DNA of 64,000 nt from Mycobacterium terramassiliense (GTDB lineage: Bacteria; Actinomycetota; Actinomycetes; Mycobacteriales; Mycobacteriaceae), in NCBI RefSeq assembly GCF_900157385.1, contig NZ_LT717698.1, forward strand, positions 355,312 to 419,311. The letters are read 5' to 3'. A program made the translations under genes and the position numbers. Under the pieces are notes generated by a model that was given only the letters and a program-made list of their open reading frames with translations, ran no database searches and was not told where the DNA came from. Shown here piece after piece: positions 29,100 to 38,020 of this stretch. The first letter of the stretch is position 1. Each line of letters opens with the position of its first letter.

Positions 29100-30431
29100 A
29101 TGGTGGTGGCCAAGAAATGCGGGGCCCCACCCCGGAAAGACGGCTCGTCGAATCGCCCGGACTGCGTGGCCGCGGTGCGGGCGCAGACGCGCGACCGCAA
29201 CCAGCACTACGCGGCCAGCGCCGCGCGCCGGGGCCGGATCCTCATGATCACCGCGTGGCTGGCCGTGATGGTCAGCGTGAGCTTCGTGCTCGTCCAGATC
29301 GCCACCGATTCCTGGACGTGGCAGGTCAGCTCGATCAACGTCATCGGCGCCATGGTCTTCGCGATGGTGCCGTGGCTGCAGCGATTCGGCGAATTGGTTG
29401 CGCCGCTTACCTTTATCGGCGCCGCCTACGTCTCGGTGTTCGCCAGCTGCCTGGACGTGGGCACCGGTTCGGGGTCACAGTTCTTCTTCCTGGTCGGCGC
29501 CTGCATCGTGGTGCTGCTGCTGGGCATCGAGCACATCGTGCTGGCGGCCGCGCTGGCGGCCGTCGCGGCCGGGCTGATCATCGCGGTCGAGTTCCTGGTG
29601 CCGGAAAACACCGGGCTGCAGCCCGCCTGGGCCCAGTCGGCGGGGTTTGTCGTCACGGCCATCTCCAGCGTCGTGATGGTAGTCGTGACGGTGTGGTTCG
29701 CCCTGCGTGACACCGCGCGGGCCGAGGCCGTGATGGAGGCCCAGTACGACCGCTCCGAGACGCTGCTCGAAAACATGTTGCCGGCCAGCATCGCCGAACG
29801 GCTCAAGGAGCCGGGCCGCGGCGTCATCGCCGACAAGTACGACGACGCAACGGTCTTGTTCGCCGACATCGTCGGGTTCACCGAACGCGCCAGCGCCACC
29901 CCGCCTGCCGATCTGGTGCGCTTTCTCGACCGCCTTTACGGCGCTTTCGACGCCCTGGTGGACAAGCACGGGCTGGAAAAGATCAAGGTGAGCGGCGACT
30001 CGTACATGGTGGTCAGCGGCGTCCCGCGCCCGCGGCCGGACCACTCCCAGGCGCTGGCGGATTTCGCGCTCGACATGGCCAATGTCGTTGCGGGACTGAA
30101 GGATCCGCACGGCGAGCCGGTGCCGCTGCGCGTGGGCATGGCGTGCGGGCCGGTGGTTGCGGGTGTGGTGGGTTCTCGCCGGTTCTTCTACGACGTGTGG
30201 GGCGACGCGGTCAATGTCGCCTCCCGGATGGAAGCCACCGACTCGGTGGGCCGGATTCAGGTGCCCGAGGAGCTGTATGAGCGCCTCAAAGACGAATTCG
30301 TGCTGCAGGAGCGGGGCAGCATCGACGTCAAGGGCAAGGGCCCCATGCGCACCTGGTATCTGATCGGCCGCAAGGCAACCGAGCAATCCGCGGACCTGCG
30401 TTCCGAGGAACCGCGCACCGCGCGCGTGTGA
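29100..30431 (+). CDS. cya: Membrane adenylate cyclase (Rv1625c/Cya homolog)
   Basis: Class III adenylate cyclase of 443 residues that makes cAMP. Six transmembrane helices (~45-200) form half of a mammalian-like membrane domain, so the enzyme acts as a homodimer. The catalytic domain (~240-430) has metal Asp in FADIVGF, adenine-recognising Lys in EKIKVSGDSY, the second metal Asp in that region, and DVWGDAVNVASRM with the transition-state Asn/Arg. In M. tuberculosis the membrane domain senses lipids and links cAMP to cholesterol use. ATG 29100 is given; GTG 29103 aligns with the M. tuberculosis start and lies 6 nt after TAGGCT. Confidence 0.95.
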   Translation: MVVAKKCGAPPRKDGSSNRPDCVAAVRAQTRDRNQHYAASAARRGRILMITAWLAVMVSVSFVLVQIATDSWTWQVSSINVIGAMVFAMVPWLQRFGELVAPLTFIGAAYVSVFASCLDVGTGSGSQFFFLVGACIVVLLLGIEHIVLAAALAAVAAGLIIAVEFLVPENTGLQPAWAQSAGFVVTAISSVVMVVVTVWFALRDTARAEAVMEAQYDRSETLLENMLPASIAERLKEPGRGVIADKYDDATVLFADIVGFTERASATPPADLVRFLDRLYGAFDALVDKHGLEKIKVSGDSYMVVSGVPRPRPDHSQALADFALDMANVVAGLKDPHGEPVPLRVGMACGPVVAGVVGSRRFFYDVWGDAVNVASRMEATDSVGRIQVPEELYERLKDEFVLQERGSIDVKGKGPMRTWYLIGRKATEQSADLRSEEPRTARV

Positions 30432-30479
30432 GCCGAAAGTCCCTATCCCGCGCCCCGCGGGGTGTGTCAGACTGCGGCC

Positions 30480-31076
30480 ATGCAAACCACTCCTGGAACC
30501 GCTCCGGTTCCAAGCTTGTTGCCGCACTTATGGAAATCGACGCTGGTGTCGGGAATCCTGTCGCTGATCGTCGGCGCCGTGATCCTCGCGTGGCCGGGGA
30601 TCACGATCCTGGCAGCCGCCGTCGCGTTCGGCGTCTACCTGTTGATCACCGGCGTCGCGCAGGTGGTGTTCGCGTTCAGCCTGCATGTTTCGGCGGGCAG
30701 CCGGATCCTGCTGTTCATCAGCGGGGCGGCGTCACTCATCCTCGCAGTCTTGGCGTTTCGCCATTTCGGCCAGGGCTACGCCGTGTTGTTGCTCGCCATC
30801 TGGATAGGCATCGGTTTCATCTTCCGCGGGGTCGGTACGACGGTCTCGGCCATCAGCGATCCGGCGCTGCCCGGGCGCGGGTGGTCGATCTTCGTCGGCG
30901 TGATCAGCCTGCTCGCCGGAATCGTCGTCCTGGCCTCGCCGTTCGATTCGATCGTCACCCTGGCGCTCGTGGTCGGCGTGTGGTTCGTGGTGATCGGCGT
31001 GTTCGAGATCGTGTCTTCATTCGGCATTCGCAAAGCGTCCAAACAACTCGGTGGGCAAGACATAGCGCCGGTCTGA
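30480..31076 (+). CDS. HdeD-family membrane protein (Rv1624c homolog)
   Basis: A 198-residue integral membrane protein with six helices in three repeats of the DUF308 type (LSLIVGAVILAWPGI, AASLILAVLAF, VISLLAGIVVLASPF each start a pair). HdeD proteins are linked to acid resistance in enterobacteria; the mycobacterial role is unknown. Its constant place before cydA suggests a link with respiration, but that is positional inference. The ATG at 30480 is used rather than an ATG six codons earlier. Confidence 0.85.
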   Translation: MQTTPGTAPVPSLLPHLWKSTLVSGILSLIVGAVILAWPGITILAAAVAFGVYLLITGVAQVVFAFSLHVSAGSRILLFISGAASLILAVLAFRHFGQGYAVLLLAIWIGIGFIFRGVGTTVSAISDPALPGRGWSIFVGVISLLAGIVVLASPFDSIVTLALVVGVWFVVIGVFEIVSSFGIRKASKQLGGQDIAPV

Positions 31077-31081
31077 CCTAA

Positions 31082-31100
31082 CTACTACACTGTGTCGTAG
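31082..31100. promoter_or_regulatory. Operator-like inverted repeat on the cydA promoter
   Basis: CTAC-T-ACAC-T-GTGT-C-GTAG is symmetric at 16 of 19 bases and covers the candidate -10 TACACT (31086-31091). The half-sites TACTACA and TGTCGTA resemble BlaI/MecI-family operators, though the 3-nt centre differs from the usual 2 nt. Regulator identity is unproven. Confidence 0.55.
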
Positions 31101-31125
31101 CTGGCCGTAGTCTCAGGAGATGACA

Positions 31126-32592
31126 ATGAATGTCGTCGATATTTCGCGGTGGCAGTTCGGTATCACGACCGTCTACCACTTCATCTTCGTGCCGCTCACC
31201 ATCGGCCTGGCCCCCCTGCTCGCCATCATGCAGACGGTGTGGGTGGCCACCGGCAACGCCGCGTGGTATCGCCTCACCAAGTTTTTCGGCAAGTTGTTCC
31301 TGATCAACTTCGCCATCGGCGTGGCGACGGGAATCGTCCAGGAATTTCAGTTCGGGATGAACTGGAGCGAGTACTCCCGCTTCGTCGGCGATATCTTCGG
31401 CGCCCCGCTGGCGATGGAGGGCCTGTTCGCCTTCTTCTTCGAGTCCACCTTCATCGGCCTGTGGATCTTCGGGTGGAGCCGGCTACCGCGGCTGGTGCAC
31501 CTGGCGTGCATCTGGATCGTCGCGATCGGCGTGAACGTGTCCGCCTTCTTCATCATCGTGGCGAACTCGTTCATGCAGCACCCGGTCGGCGCGCACTACA
31601 ACCCGGCGACCCATCGCGCCGAGTTGGACAGCATCTCCGCTTTGCTCCGCAATAACACTGCGCTTGCTGCCTTTTCGCACACCGTGACCGGATCGTTGTT
31701 GACCGCCGGGACGTTCGTCGCCGCCGTCAGCGCGTGGTGGCTGATCCGCTCGCGCACGCCGGGGTCCACCCTCCCCGAGGCGGACGCCCGCAACGTGTTC
31801 CGCCCCGCGGCCATCCTGGGCTGTTGGGTGGTGCTGCTCGCCGCCGCCGGCCTGTTCTTCACCGGCGACCGTCAAGGCAAGCTGATGTTCGTTCAGCAGC
31901 CGATGAAGATGGCGTCGGCGGAATCGTTGTGCAGCACCGAAACCGATCCCAACTTTTCCATCCTGACCGTCGGCACCCACAACAACTGCGACAGCATCAC
32001 CCGGGTGATCGAGGTGCCCTACGTGTTGCCGTTCCTGGCCGAGGGCAAGACCAGCGACGTGACGCTGCAGGGGGTGCGCAACATCCAGCAGGACTTCGAG
32101 CATCGATTCGGACCCAACGATTACCGGCCCAACCTGTTCGTCACCTACTGGTCGTTCCGCGCGATGATCGGATTCCTGGCCGTTCCGGTGTTGTTCGCGC
32201 TGGCCACCTTGTGGTTCACCCGGGGTGGCCGGGCGCCCGATCGGCGTTGGTTCTCCTGGCTGGCGCTGCTCACCATTCCCACGCCGTTCCTCGCCAACAT
32301 CTCCGGATGGGTCTTCACCGAGATGGGCCGCCAGCCATGGATCGTCGCTCCGAACCCGACCGGGGACCAGCAGGTCCGGTTCACCGTTCGCCAAGCCGTT
32401 TCCGACCACGCCCCCGGCATGGTCGTCACGTCCCTGGTGACCTTCACCCTGGTCTACGCGGTGCTCGCGGTCATCTGGTTCTGGCTGCTCAAGCGCTACG
32501 TCGTCGAAGGCCCGCAGGAACACGACGCCGAACCGGCACCGCCTCGCGCACCCAGCGACGACGAGGTGGCCCCGCTTTCGTTCGCGTATTAA
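31126..32592 (+). CDS. cydA: Cytochrome bd oxidase subunit I
   Basis: Quinol-oxidising subunit of the bd-type terminal oxidase, 488 residues. It has the heme b558 and b595/d region motifs, including the start WQFGITTVYHF with the axial His, GRQPW and the Q-loop (~250-330, short type) with CST-containing periplasmic stretch, and about nine membrane helices. ATG 31126 is chosen over ATG 31120 because CAGGAG lies 6 nt before it and it matches M. tuberculosis MNVVDISRW. Cytochrome bd gives respiration under low oxygen or when the bcc-aa3 branch is inhibited. First gene of cydABDC. Confidence 0.97.
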   Translation: MNVVDISRWQFGITTVYHFIFVPLTIGLAPLLAIMQTVWVATGNAAWYRLTKFFGKLFLINFAIGVATGIVQEFQFGMNWSEYSRFVGDIFGAPLAMEGLFAFFFESTFIGLWIFGWSRLPRLVHLACIWIVAIGVNVSAFFIIVANSFMQHPVGAHYNPATHRAELDSISALLRNNTALAAFSHTVTGSLLTAGTFVAAVSAWWLIRSRTPGSTLPEADARNVFRPAAILGCWVVLLAAAGLFFTGDRQGKLMFVQQPMKMASAESLCSTETDPNFSILTVGTHNNCDSITRVIEVPYVLPFLAEGKTSDVTLQGVRNIQQDFEHRFGPNDYRPNLFVTYWSFRAMIGFLAVPVLFALATLWFTRGGRAPDRRWFSWLALLTIPTPFLANISGWVFTEMGRQPWIVAPNPTGDQQVRFTVRQAVSDHAPGMVVTSLVTFTLVYAVLAVIWFWLLKRYVVEGPQEHDAEPAPPRAPSDDEVAPLSFAY

Positions 32593-32603
32593 GGAGCTGA
32601 CCG

Positions 32604-33653
32604 GTGGCATTGCAACAGTTGTGGTTCGGCATCATCGGATTGCTGTTCCTCGGTTTCTTCATCCTCGAAGGTTTCGACTTCGGCGTCGGCATGTTGATGG
32701 AGCCGCTGGCCCGGTTCAGCCTTTCGGACGTCGGTGAGCCGGAACTGCAGCGGCGCACGGTGCTCAACACCATCGGCCCGGTGTGGGATGGCAACGAGGT
32801 CTGGCTGATCACCGGCGGCGCGGCGATGTTCGCCGCGTTCCCCGGCTGGTATGCCACGGTGTTCTCCACGCTGTACCTCCCGCTGCTGGCGATCCTGTTC
32901 GGCATGATCCTGCGCGCGGTGGCCATCGAATGGCGCGGCAAGGTCGACGACACGAGATGGCGCGGCTGGGCCGATTTCGGGATCGCCGCCGGGTCGTGGC
33001 TGCCCGCGGTGTTGTGGGGCGTGGCGTTCGCCATCCTGGTCCGCGGGCTGCCGGTGGACGCCGCCGGCCACATCCACCTGTCGATCACCGACGTGCTCAA
33101 CGTTTACACGCTGCTGGGCGGCCTGGCCACCGCGGGGCTGTTCTTGTTCTACGGCGCGGTGTTCGTCGGCCTGAAGACCTCGGGCACGATCCGCGACGAC
33201 GCGCACCGATTCGCGGTGCGGCTGTCGCTTCCGGTCACCGGACTGGTTGCGGCGTTTGGGCTTTGGACGCAGCTGGCCCACGGCAAGGGCTGGACGTGGT
33301 TGGTGCTGGGCGTCGCGGTTGTCGCGCAGCTGGCCGCGGTGCTGTTGGTGTGGCGGCGCGCGTCGGACGGGTGGGCTTTCGCCTGCACGGCGTTGGTGGT
33401 CGCCGCCGTCGTCGTCCTGCTGTTCGGCTCGCTGTACCCGAACCTGGTGCCCTCGACGCTGAACAGCCAATGGAATGTCACGATCTACAACGCGTCGTCG
33501 ACCCCCTACACACTCAAGATCATGACCTGGGTGACCGCGATCATGGCGCCGCTGACGGTGATCTACCAGGCGTGGACGTATTGGGTTTTCCGGCAACGGA
33601 TCTCGTCCGACCGGATACCGCCGTCGATCGGGCTCGCGAGGCGTCCGTCCTGA
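32604..33653 (+). CDS. cydB: Cytochrome bd oxidase subunit II
   Basis: A 349-residue integral membrane partner of CydA. It contains the conserved start FGIIGLLFLGFFILEGFDFG, PVWDGNEVW and about nine helices. AAGGAG lies 11 nt upstream of the GTG start, 11 bp after cydA. It stabilises the hemes and lines the proton path. Confidence 0.97.
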   Translation: MALQQLWFGIIGLLFLGFFILEGFDFGVGMLMEPLARFSLSDVGEPELQRRTVLNTIGPVWDGNEVWLITGGAAMFAAFPGWYATVFSTLYLPLLAILFGMILRAVAIEWRGKVDDTRWRGWADFGIAAGSWLPAVLWGVAFAILVRGLPVDAAGHIHLSITDVLNVYTLLGGLATAGLFLFYGAVFVGLKTSGTIRDDAHRFAVRLSLPVTGLVAAFGLWTQLAHGKGWTWLVLGVAVVAQLAAVLLVWRRASDGWAFACTALVVAAVVVLLFGSLYPNLVPSTLNSQWNVTIYNASSTPYTLKIMTWVTAIMAPLTVIYQAWTYWVFRQRISSDRIPPSIGLARRPS

Positions 33654-35314
33654 GCGGCCGGGCGCCGCTGGACCCACGGCTGTGGCGCGCATCGACCGCG
33701 TTGCGGCGCTATCTGCTCGCCAGCGTGGGCTGCGGGGTGGTGATCTCGGGCTGCGCGATCGGCTCGGCGATCGTGCTGGCGGGCACCGTCGCGCGCATCG
33801 TCGGCGACCCCTCGGCGCGCGGCCTGCGTTCCTGGCTTTCGCCGTTGTCGATCCTGTTGGCGCTGTGGGTCTTTCGCACGCTGACGCAGTGGCTGCAGGC
33901 CCGTCTTGGTCAGCGGGGCTCCAGCGCGGTCATCGCCGACCTCAACGGGCAGGTTCTCGCGGCGGTGACCGCCCGCCAGCCACGCGAGCTCGCCGCCCAG
34001 CGCGATGCCGCCGCGGTCGTGGTCACCCGCGGCCTCGACGGGTTGCGCCCCTACTTCGCGGGATACCTGCCCACCCTGCTGCTCGCCGCGATCCTGACCC
34101 CGGCGACCGTCGCCGTGATCGCCGCCTACGACCTGAAATCGATGGTGATCGTGGCGATCACCCTGCCCCTGATCCCGATCTTCATGGTGTTGATCGGGAT
34201 CGCGACCGCCGACCGCTCGGCGGCGGCCCTGGAGGCCATGACGACCCTGCAGGCCCGATTGCTGGACCTGATCGCCGGCATCCCGACACTGCGGGCGCTG
34301 GGACGCGGCCGGGGCCCCGAACATCGCATCGCCGAACTGGCCGCCGCCCATCGGCGTTCGGCGATGGCGACGCTGCGGATCGCTTTCCTGTCGGCGCTGG
34401 TGCTCGAATTGCTGGCCACCCTGGGCGTCGCGCTGATCGCGGTCGGCATCGGCCTTCGCCTGGTGTTCGGTGAGATGACATTGACCACCGGGCTCACGGT
34501 GCTGCTGCTGGCGCCGGACGTCTATTGGCCGCTGCGCCGGATCGGCGTGGAATTCCACGCCGCCCAGGACGGTAGGACCGCGGCCGACAAGGCGTTCTCC
34601 CTCATCGGCGAGCCGGCCGACCCGACGGTGCGCGACCAAACCGTGAACGCGCGCGGCGGCGAGATCCGCGTGGAAAACCTCAGCGTGGCGGGCCGGGACG
34701 GCCGCGCGCCGCGCGATCTGACCGCGGCCATCGAACCCGGCCGGGTGACGGTGCTGACCGGACCCAACGGCGCCGGCAAGAGCACCACGCTGCAGGCCAT
34801 CGCCGGGATCACCGCGCCGTCCGCGGGCCGGGTCACCGTGGGTGGAGTCGACGTCACCGACCTGGCCCCGGCGGCGTGGTGGCGGCAGCTGTCCTGGCTG
34901 CCGCAGCGCCCGGTGCTGGTCCCCGGCTCCGTGCGCGACAACCTGCTCCTGCTCGGGCCGCTGGCCGACCTCGACGGGGCCTGTGCCGCATCCGGTTTCG
35001 ACGCGGTGCTGGCCGACCTGCCCGACGGGATGGACACCCTGCTCGGGCGCGGGGGCGTCGGGCTGTCGCTGGGACAGCGCCAACGGCTCGGCCTCGCGCG
35101 GGCGCTCGGGTCGGCGGCCCCGGTGCTGCTGCTCGACGAGCCGACCGCGCACCTGGACGCGCGCACCGAGCAGCGGGTCCTGCGGGCCGTCGTCGAGCGG
35201 GCGCGCGCCGGCGCGACGGTGGTCGTCGTCGGCCACCGCGAGCCCGTCGTGGCCATCGGTGACCGGGTGGTCCGGGTGGCCGCCGAGGCCGGGGTGGATC
35301 ATGCCGCGGTCTGA
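33650..35314 (+). CDS. cydD: ABC exporter CydD, needed for cytochrome bd assembly
   Basis: One half of the CydDC exporter, which in E. coli handles thiols and heme. About 554 residues: a six-helix type IV exporter domain, then an ATPase with GPNGAGKST near 371, LSLGQRQR near 473 and LLLDEPTAHLD near 494. No ATG, GTG or TTG is near the natural N-terminus SGRAPLDPRLWRAS. I place the start on CTG 33650, which overlaps the cydB stop as CTGA; TTG 33581 (inside cydB) and TTG 33701 are alternatives. In mycobacteria cydC and cydD are sometimes one fused gene; here they are two overlapping genes. Confidence 0.85.
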   Translation: MSGRAPLDPRLWRASTALRRYLLASVGCGVVISGCAIGSAIVLAGTVARIVGDPSARGLRSWLSPLSILLALWVFRTLTQWLQARLGQRGSSAVIADLNGQVLAAVTARQPRELAAQRDAAAVVVTRGLDGLRPYFAGYLPTLLLAAILTPATVAVIAAYDLKSMVIVAITLPLIPIFMVLIGIATADRSAAALEAMTTLQARLLDLIAGIPTLRALGRGRGPEHRIAELAAAHRRSAMATLRIAFLSALVLELLATLGVALIAVGIGLRLVFGEMTLTTGLTVLLLAPDVYWPLRRIGVEFHAAQDGRTAADKAFSLIGEPADPTVRDQTVNARGGEIRVENLSVAGRDGRAPRDLTAAIEPGRVTVLTGPNGAGKSTTLQAIAGITAPSAGRVTVGGVDVTDLAPAAWWRQLSWLPQRPVLVPGSVRDNLLLLGPLADLDGACAASGFDAVLADLPDGMDTLLGRGGVGLSLGQRQRLGLARALGSAAPVLLLDEPTAHLDARTEQRVLRAVVERARAGATVVVVGHREPVVAIGDRVVRVAAEAGVDHAAV

Positions 35315-37004
35315 TCCCCTCCCGACGATCGCAAGCGCGGCGAAGCCGGGCGACGCGGGTCGCCGCCAGCCCGCGCTCGTAGACGCGTTCACACTGCTGC
35401 GCCCGCGGCTGACCAGGATCCTAGCCGCCATCGCGCTGGGCGTGCTGTCGCTGGGCAGCGCGCTTGCCCTGGCCGGGTTTTCGGCGTGGCTGATCACCCG
35501 GGCCTGGCAGATGCCGCCCGTGCTGGACCTTTCGGTCGCGGTGGTCGCGGTGCGCACGTTCGCGATATCGCGGGGCGTCCTGCACTATTGCGAGCGGCTG
35601 GCCACCCACGACACCGCGCTGCGCGCGGCCGGCACGGCCCGAGCGCAGATCTATCGCCGGCTCGCCCGCGGGCCCGCGGCATCCGCCGTCCGGCTGCACA
35701 GCGGCGAGCTGGTGGCCCGGGTGGGCGCCGACGTCGACGAGCTGGCCAACGTCCTGGTGCGCGCCGTGGTGCCGATCGCCGTCGCGGCGGTGCTCGGGTT
35801 GGCGGCGACCGCGGTGGTCGCGGTCATCTCGCCGCCGGCCGCGGCGGTGCTGGCGATGTGCCTGCTCCTCGCCGGCTTCGTTGCCCCGCGGCTTGCCGGG
35901 CGGGCCGCCGTCGCGCAGGAAGAGCTTGCCCGGCAACACCATTCCGATCGCGACACGTCTGCGATGATCGCCCTCGAGCACGCCCCGGAGCTGCGCGTCG
36001 CCGGCGCCCTGTCCGGCGTCATCGCCGATGCGCAGCGCCGCCAACGCGACTGGGCCGACGCCCTCGACGCCGCGGCGCGACCGGCCGCCGTCGCCGAGGC
36101 GATGCCCACCGCGGCGATCGGGGCCAGCGTGCTCGGCGCCGTGGTGGCCGGCATCGCGCTGGCGCACACGGTCGCGCCCACCACGCTGGCGGTGCTGATG
36201 TTGTTGCCGCTGTCCGCTTTCGAGGCGACGACGGCGTTACCCGCCGCGGCGGTGCAGCTGACGCGGTCGCGGATCGCCGCGCGCCGCCTGCTCGAGCTGG
36301 CTCCCCCCGAGAGCCCGACGGTGCCCGGCGAGGCGGTCCCCGCCGGCGGGACGCTGTTTGCCGATGTCCGCTCCGGTCACGACGGCGCGTCGCGAGCGGT
36401 CCCGGTGCGCCTCGGCCTGCCGCCGGGCGCCCGGCTTGCGGTCACCGGAGCCAGCGGTTCGGGCAAGACCACGCTGCTGATGACGCTCGCCGGGCTGATC
36501 CCCCCGGTCGACGGGCGGGTGACGCTGGACGGAACCGACATCAGCCGCTTCGATGAAGACGAATTCCACAGGACGGTAAGCTTTTTCGCCGAGGACGCGC
36601 ACGTCTTCGCCACCACCGTCCGGGACAACCTGCTGGTGGCCCGCGGCGACTGCCGCGACGACGAGCTGACCGCGACGCTCGACGCCGTCGGCCTCACCGG
36701 GTGGCTGTCCGGCTTGCCGGAGGGCCTGTCGACGGTGTTGACCGGTGGCGCGCAGGCGCTTTCGGCGGGCCAGCGCAGGCGGCTGCTGCTGGCCCGCGCA
36801 GTGCTTGCACCGGCCCGCATCGTGCTGCTCGACGAGCCGACCGAGCACCTCGACGCGGTCGACGCCGAACGGGTGCTGTGCGAACTGTTGGGCCCAACGT
36901 CCACGCTGATGTCGGCCCACCGGACCGTCGTGGTGGCTACTCACCAGCTGCCCAAGGGCATCGGCTGCCGCGAAATGCGAATCCGTCAGGCGCAGTTGTC
37001 CTGA
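35301..37004 (+). CDS. cydC: ABC exporter CydC
   Basis: Second half of CydDC, 567 residues: exporter domain with six helices (~25-310) and ATPase with GASGSGKTT near 383, LSAGQRRR near 487 and IVLLDEPTEHLD. The start ATG is 14 nt inside the end of cydD. It pairs with CydD to form the heterodimeric exporter required for a working bd oxidase. Confidence 0.95.
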   Translation: MPRSDPLPTIASAAKPGDAGRRQPALVDAFTLLRPRLTRILAAIALGVLSLGSALALAGFSAWLITRAWQMPPVLDLSVAVVAVRTFAISRGVLHYCERLATHDTALRAAGTARAQIYRRLARGPAASAVRLHSGELVARVGADVDELANVLVRAVVPIAVAAVLGLAATAVVAVISPPAAAVLAMCLLLAGFVAPRLAGRAAVAQEELARQHHSDRDTSAMIALEHAPELRVAGALSGVIADAQRRQRDWADALDAAARPAAVAEAMPTAAIGASVLGAVVAGIALAHTVAPTTLAVLMLLPLSAFEATTALPAAAVQLTRSRIAARRLLELAPPESPTVPGEAVPAGGTLFADVRSGHDGASRAVPVRLGLPPGARLAVTGASGSGKTTLLMTLAGLIPPVDGRVTLDGTDISRFDEDEFHRTVSFFAEDAHVFATTVRDNLLVARGDCRDDELTATLDAVGLTGWLSGLPEGLSTVLTGGAQALSAGQRRRLLLARAVLAPARIVLLDEPTEHLDAVDAERVLCELLGPTSTLMSAHRTVVVATHQLPKGIGCREMRIRQAQLS

Positions 37005-37015
37005 CCGGCCGCGGC

Positions 37016-37867
37016 TCAGTTCTCGGTGGCCAGCACGTCACGCACCGCGGCGTCGACCGTGTTCAGCAGGTCGGGGTCGATACCGACGCGGCCGCGCACC
37101 AATATCGACGCGCTGTTGACCGGCGGCAGCCCCTCGGCCAGGCACAGCCCGTCGGGAAGCTTGCCGATCATCGGCAGCAGCGCGACGCCCAGCCCCGACC
37201 GCACCGCCGCGTAAAGACCGGACAGATCGCCGCATTCGGCGGCGATGTCGTAGGCGATGTCGCGCTTGTCCAGCGCCGAGAACGCGGGCTCGCGCAACGT
37301 ACACGGTTCGGAAAAGATCACCAGGGGCAGCGGATCCCGAGTCGAGGCCGCGAAGGTTCGCGCTGAAATCCATTGCAGCCGAACGAGTCCGGACGCGTTG
37401 GCGCGATCCAGTCCCGCCCCGTCGAGCATGATCGCCAAGTCCACCAGCCCGCGTTCGATCGAGTCGGCCAGCGACACATTGCGGTCGAGCCGGAAGCGCA
37501 CCCGCCGGTCGGGAAGTCGCTCACGCAACGCGCTGGTCAGGCCGGCCAGCATCACGTCGGCGCCGTGCTCGGTGGCGCCGATCGTCAACAGCGCCGGCTC
37601 GGTGGCGCCCAGGTCGTCGAGCGCCGCGTCATGCGCGGACAGTATCGCGCGGGCATGCCGCAGCACCTTGTGTCCCGCCTCGGTGAACACGATGCCGCGG
37701 CCCGAGCGTTCGACCACCGTCTGGCCGATCACCGCCTCGATTCGGCGCAGGTGCTGACTGACCGCGGACTGGCTCAGGTGTAGCGCGGCGGCCGCACGGT
37801 GAAACCCGCCACAATCGGCGACGGCGACGAGGCTGCGCAGCGGCGCGATGTCGAGGGCCTGGGCCAT
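37016..37867 (-). CDS. LysR-family transcriptional regulator
   Basis: A 283-residue regulator. The N-terminal winged helix (residues ~7-65) has GGFHRAAAALHLSQSAVSQHLRRIE; a periplasmic-binding-like effector domain follows. It is divergent from an EamA exporter gene, the classic LysR/EamA layout, so it probably controls that exporter and itself. ATG 37867 is chosen; an ATG 15 codons upstream (37912) would place one arm of the likely operator inside the coding region. Not present next to cydC in H37Rv. Confidence 0.88.
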   Translation of the reverse strand: MAQALDIAPLRSLVAVADCGGFHRAAAALHLSQSAVSQHLRRIEAVIGQTVVERSGRGIVFTEAGHKVLRHARAILSAHDAALDDLGATEPALLTIGATEHGADVMLAGLTSALRERLPDRRVRFRLDRNVSLADSIERGLVDLAIMLDGAGLDRANASGLVRLQWISARTFAASTRDPLPLVIFSEPCTLREPAFSALDKRDIAYDIAAECGDLSGLYAAVRSGLGVALLPMIGKLPDGLCLAEGLPPVNSASILVRGRVGIDPDLLNTVDAAVRDVLATEN

Positions 37868-37890
37868 TTCCGCACCATAGTTCGATTCGT

Positions 37891-37969
37891 ATGAATGATC
37901 AATAGCGGGCATCGCGGGCTGGAAGTGCGTTTGCTCCCCGCTGACCGATAAGTGCTGACGATCATTCAT
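37891..37969. promoter_or_regulatory. Widely spaced inverted repeat between the LysR and EamA genes
   Basis: ATGAATGATC (37891-37900) and GATCATTCAT (37960-37969) are exact reverse complements 59 nt apart. Spacing of about seven helical turns fits two LysR dimers on one DNA face. Probable regulatory sites. Confidence 0.55.
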
Positions 37970-38020
37970 GACCGCCAATAATCGTTGGACTGAATGGGTT
38001 GACCAAGCGAGCATGGTGAC

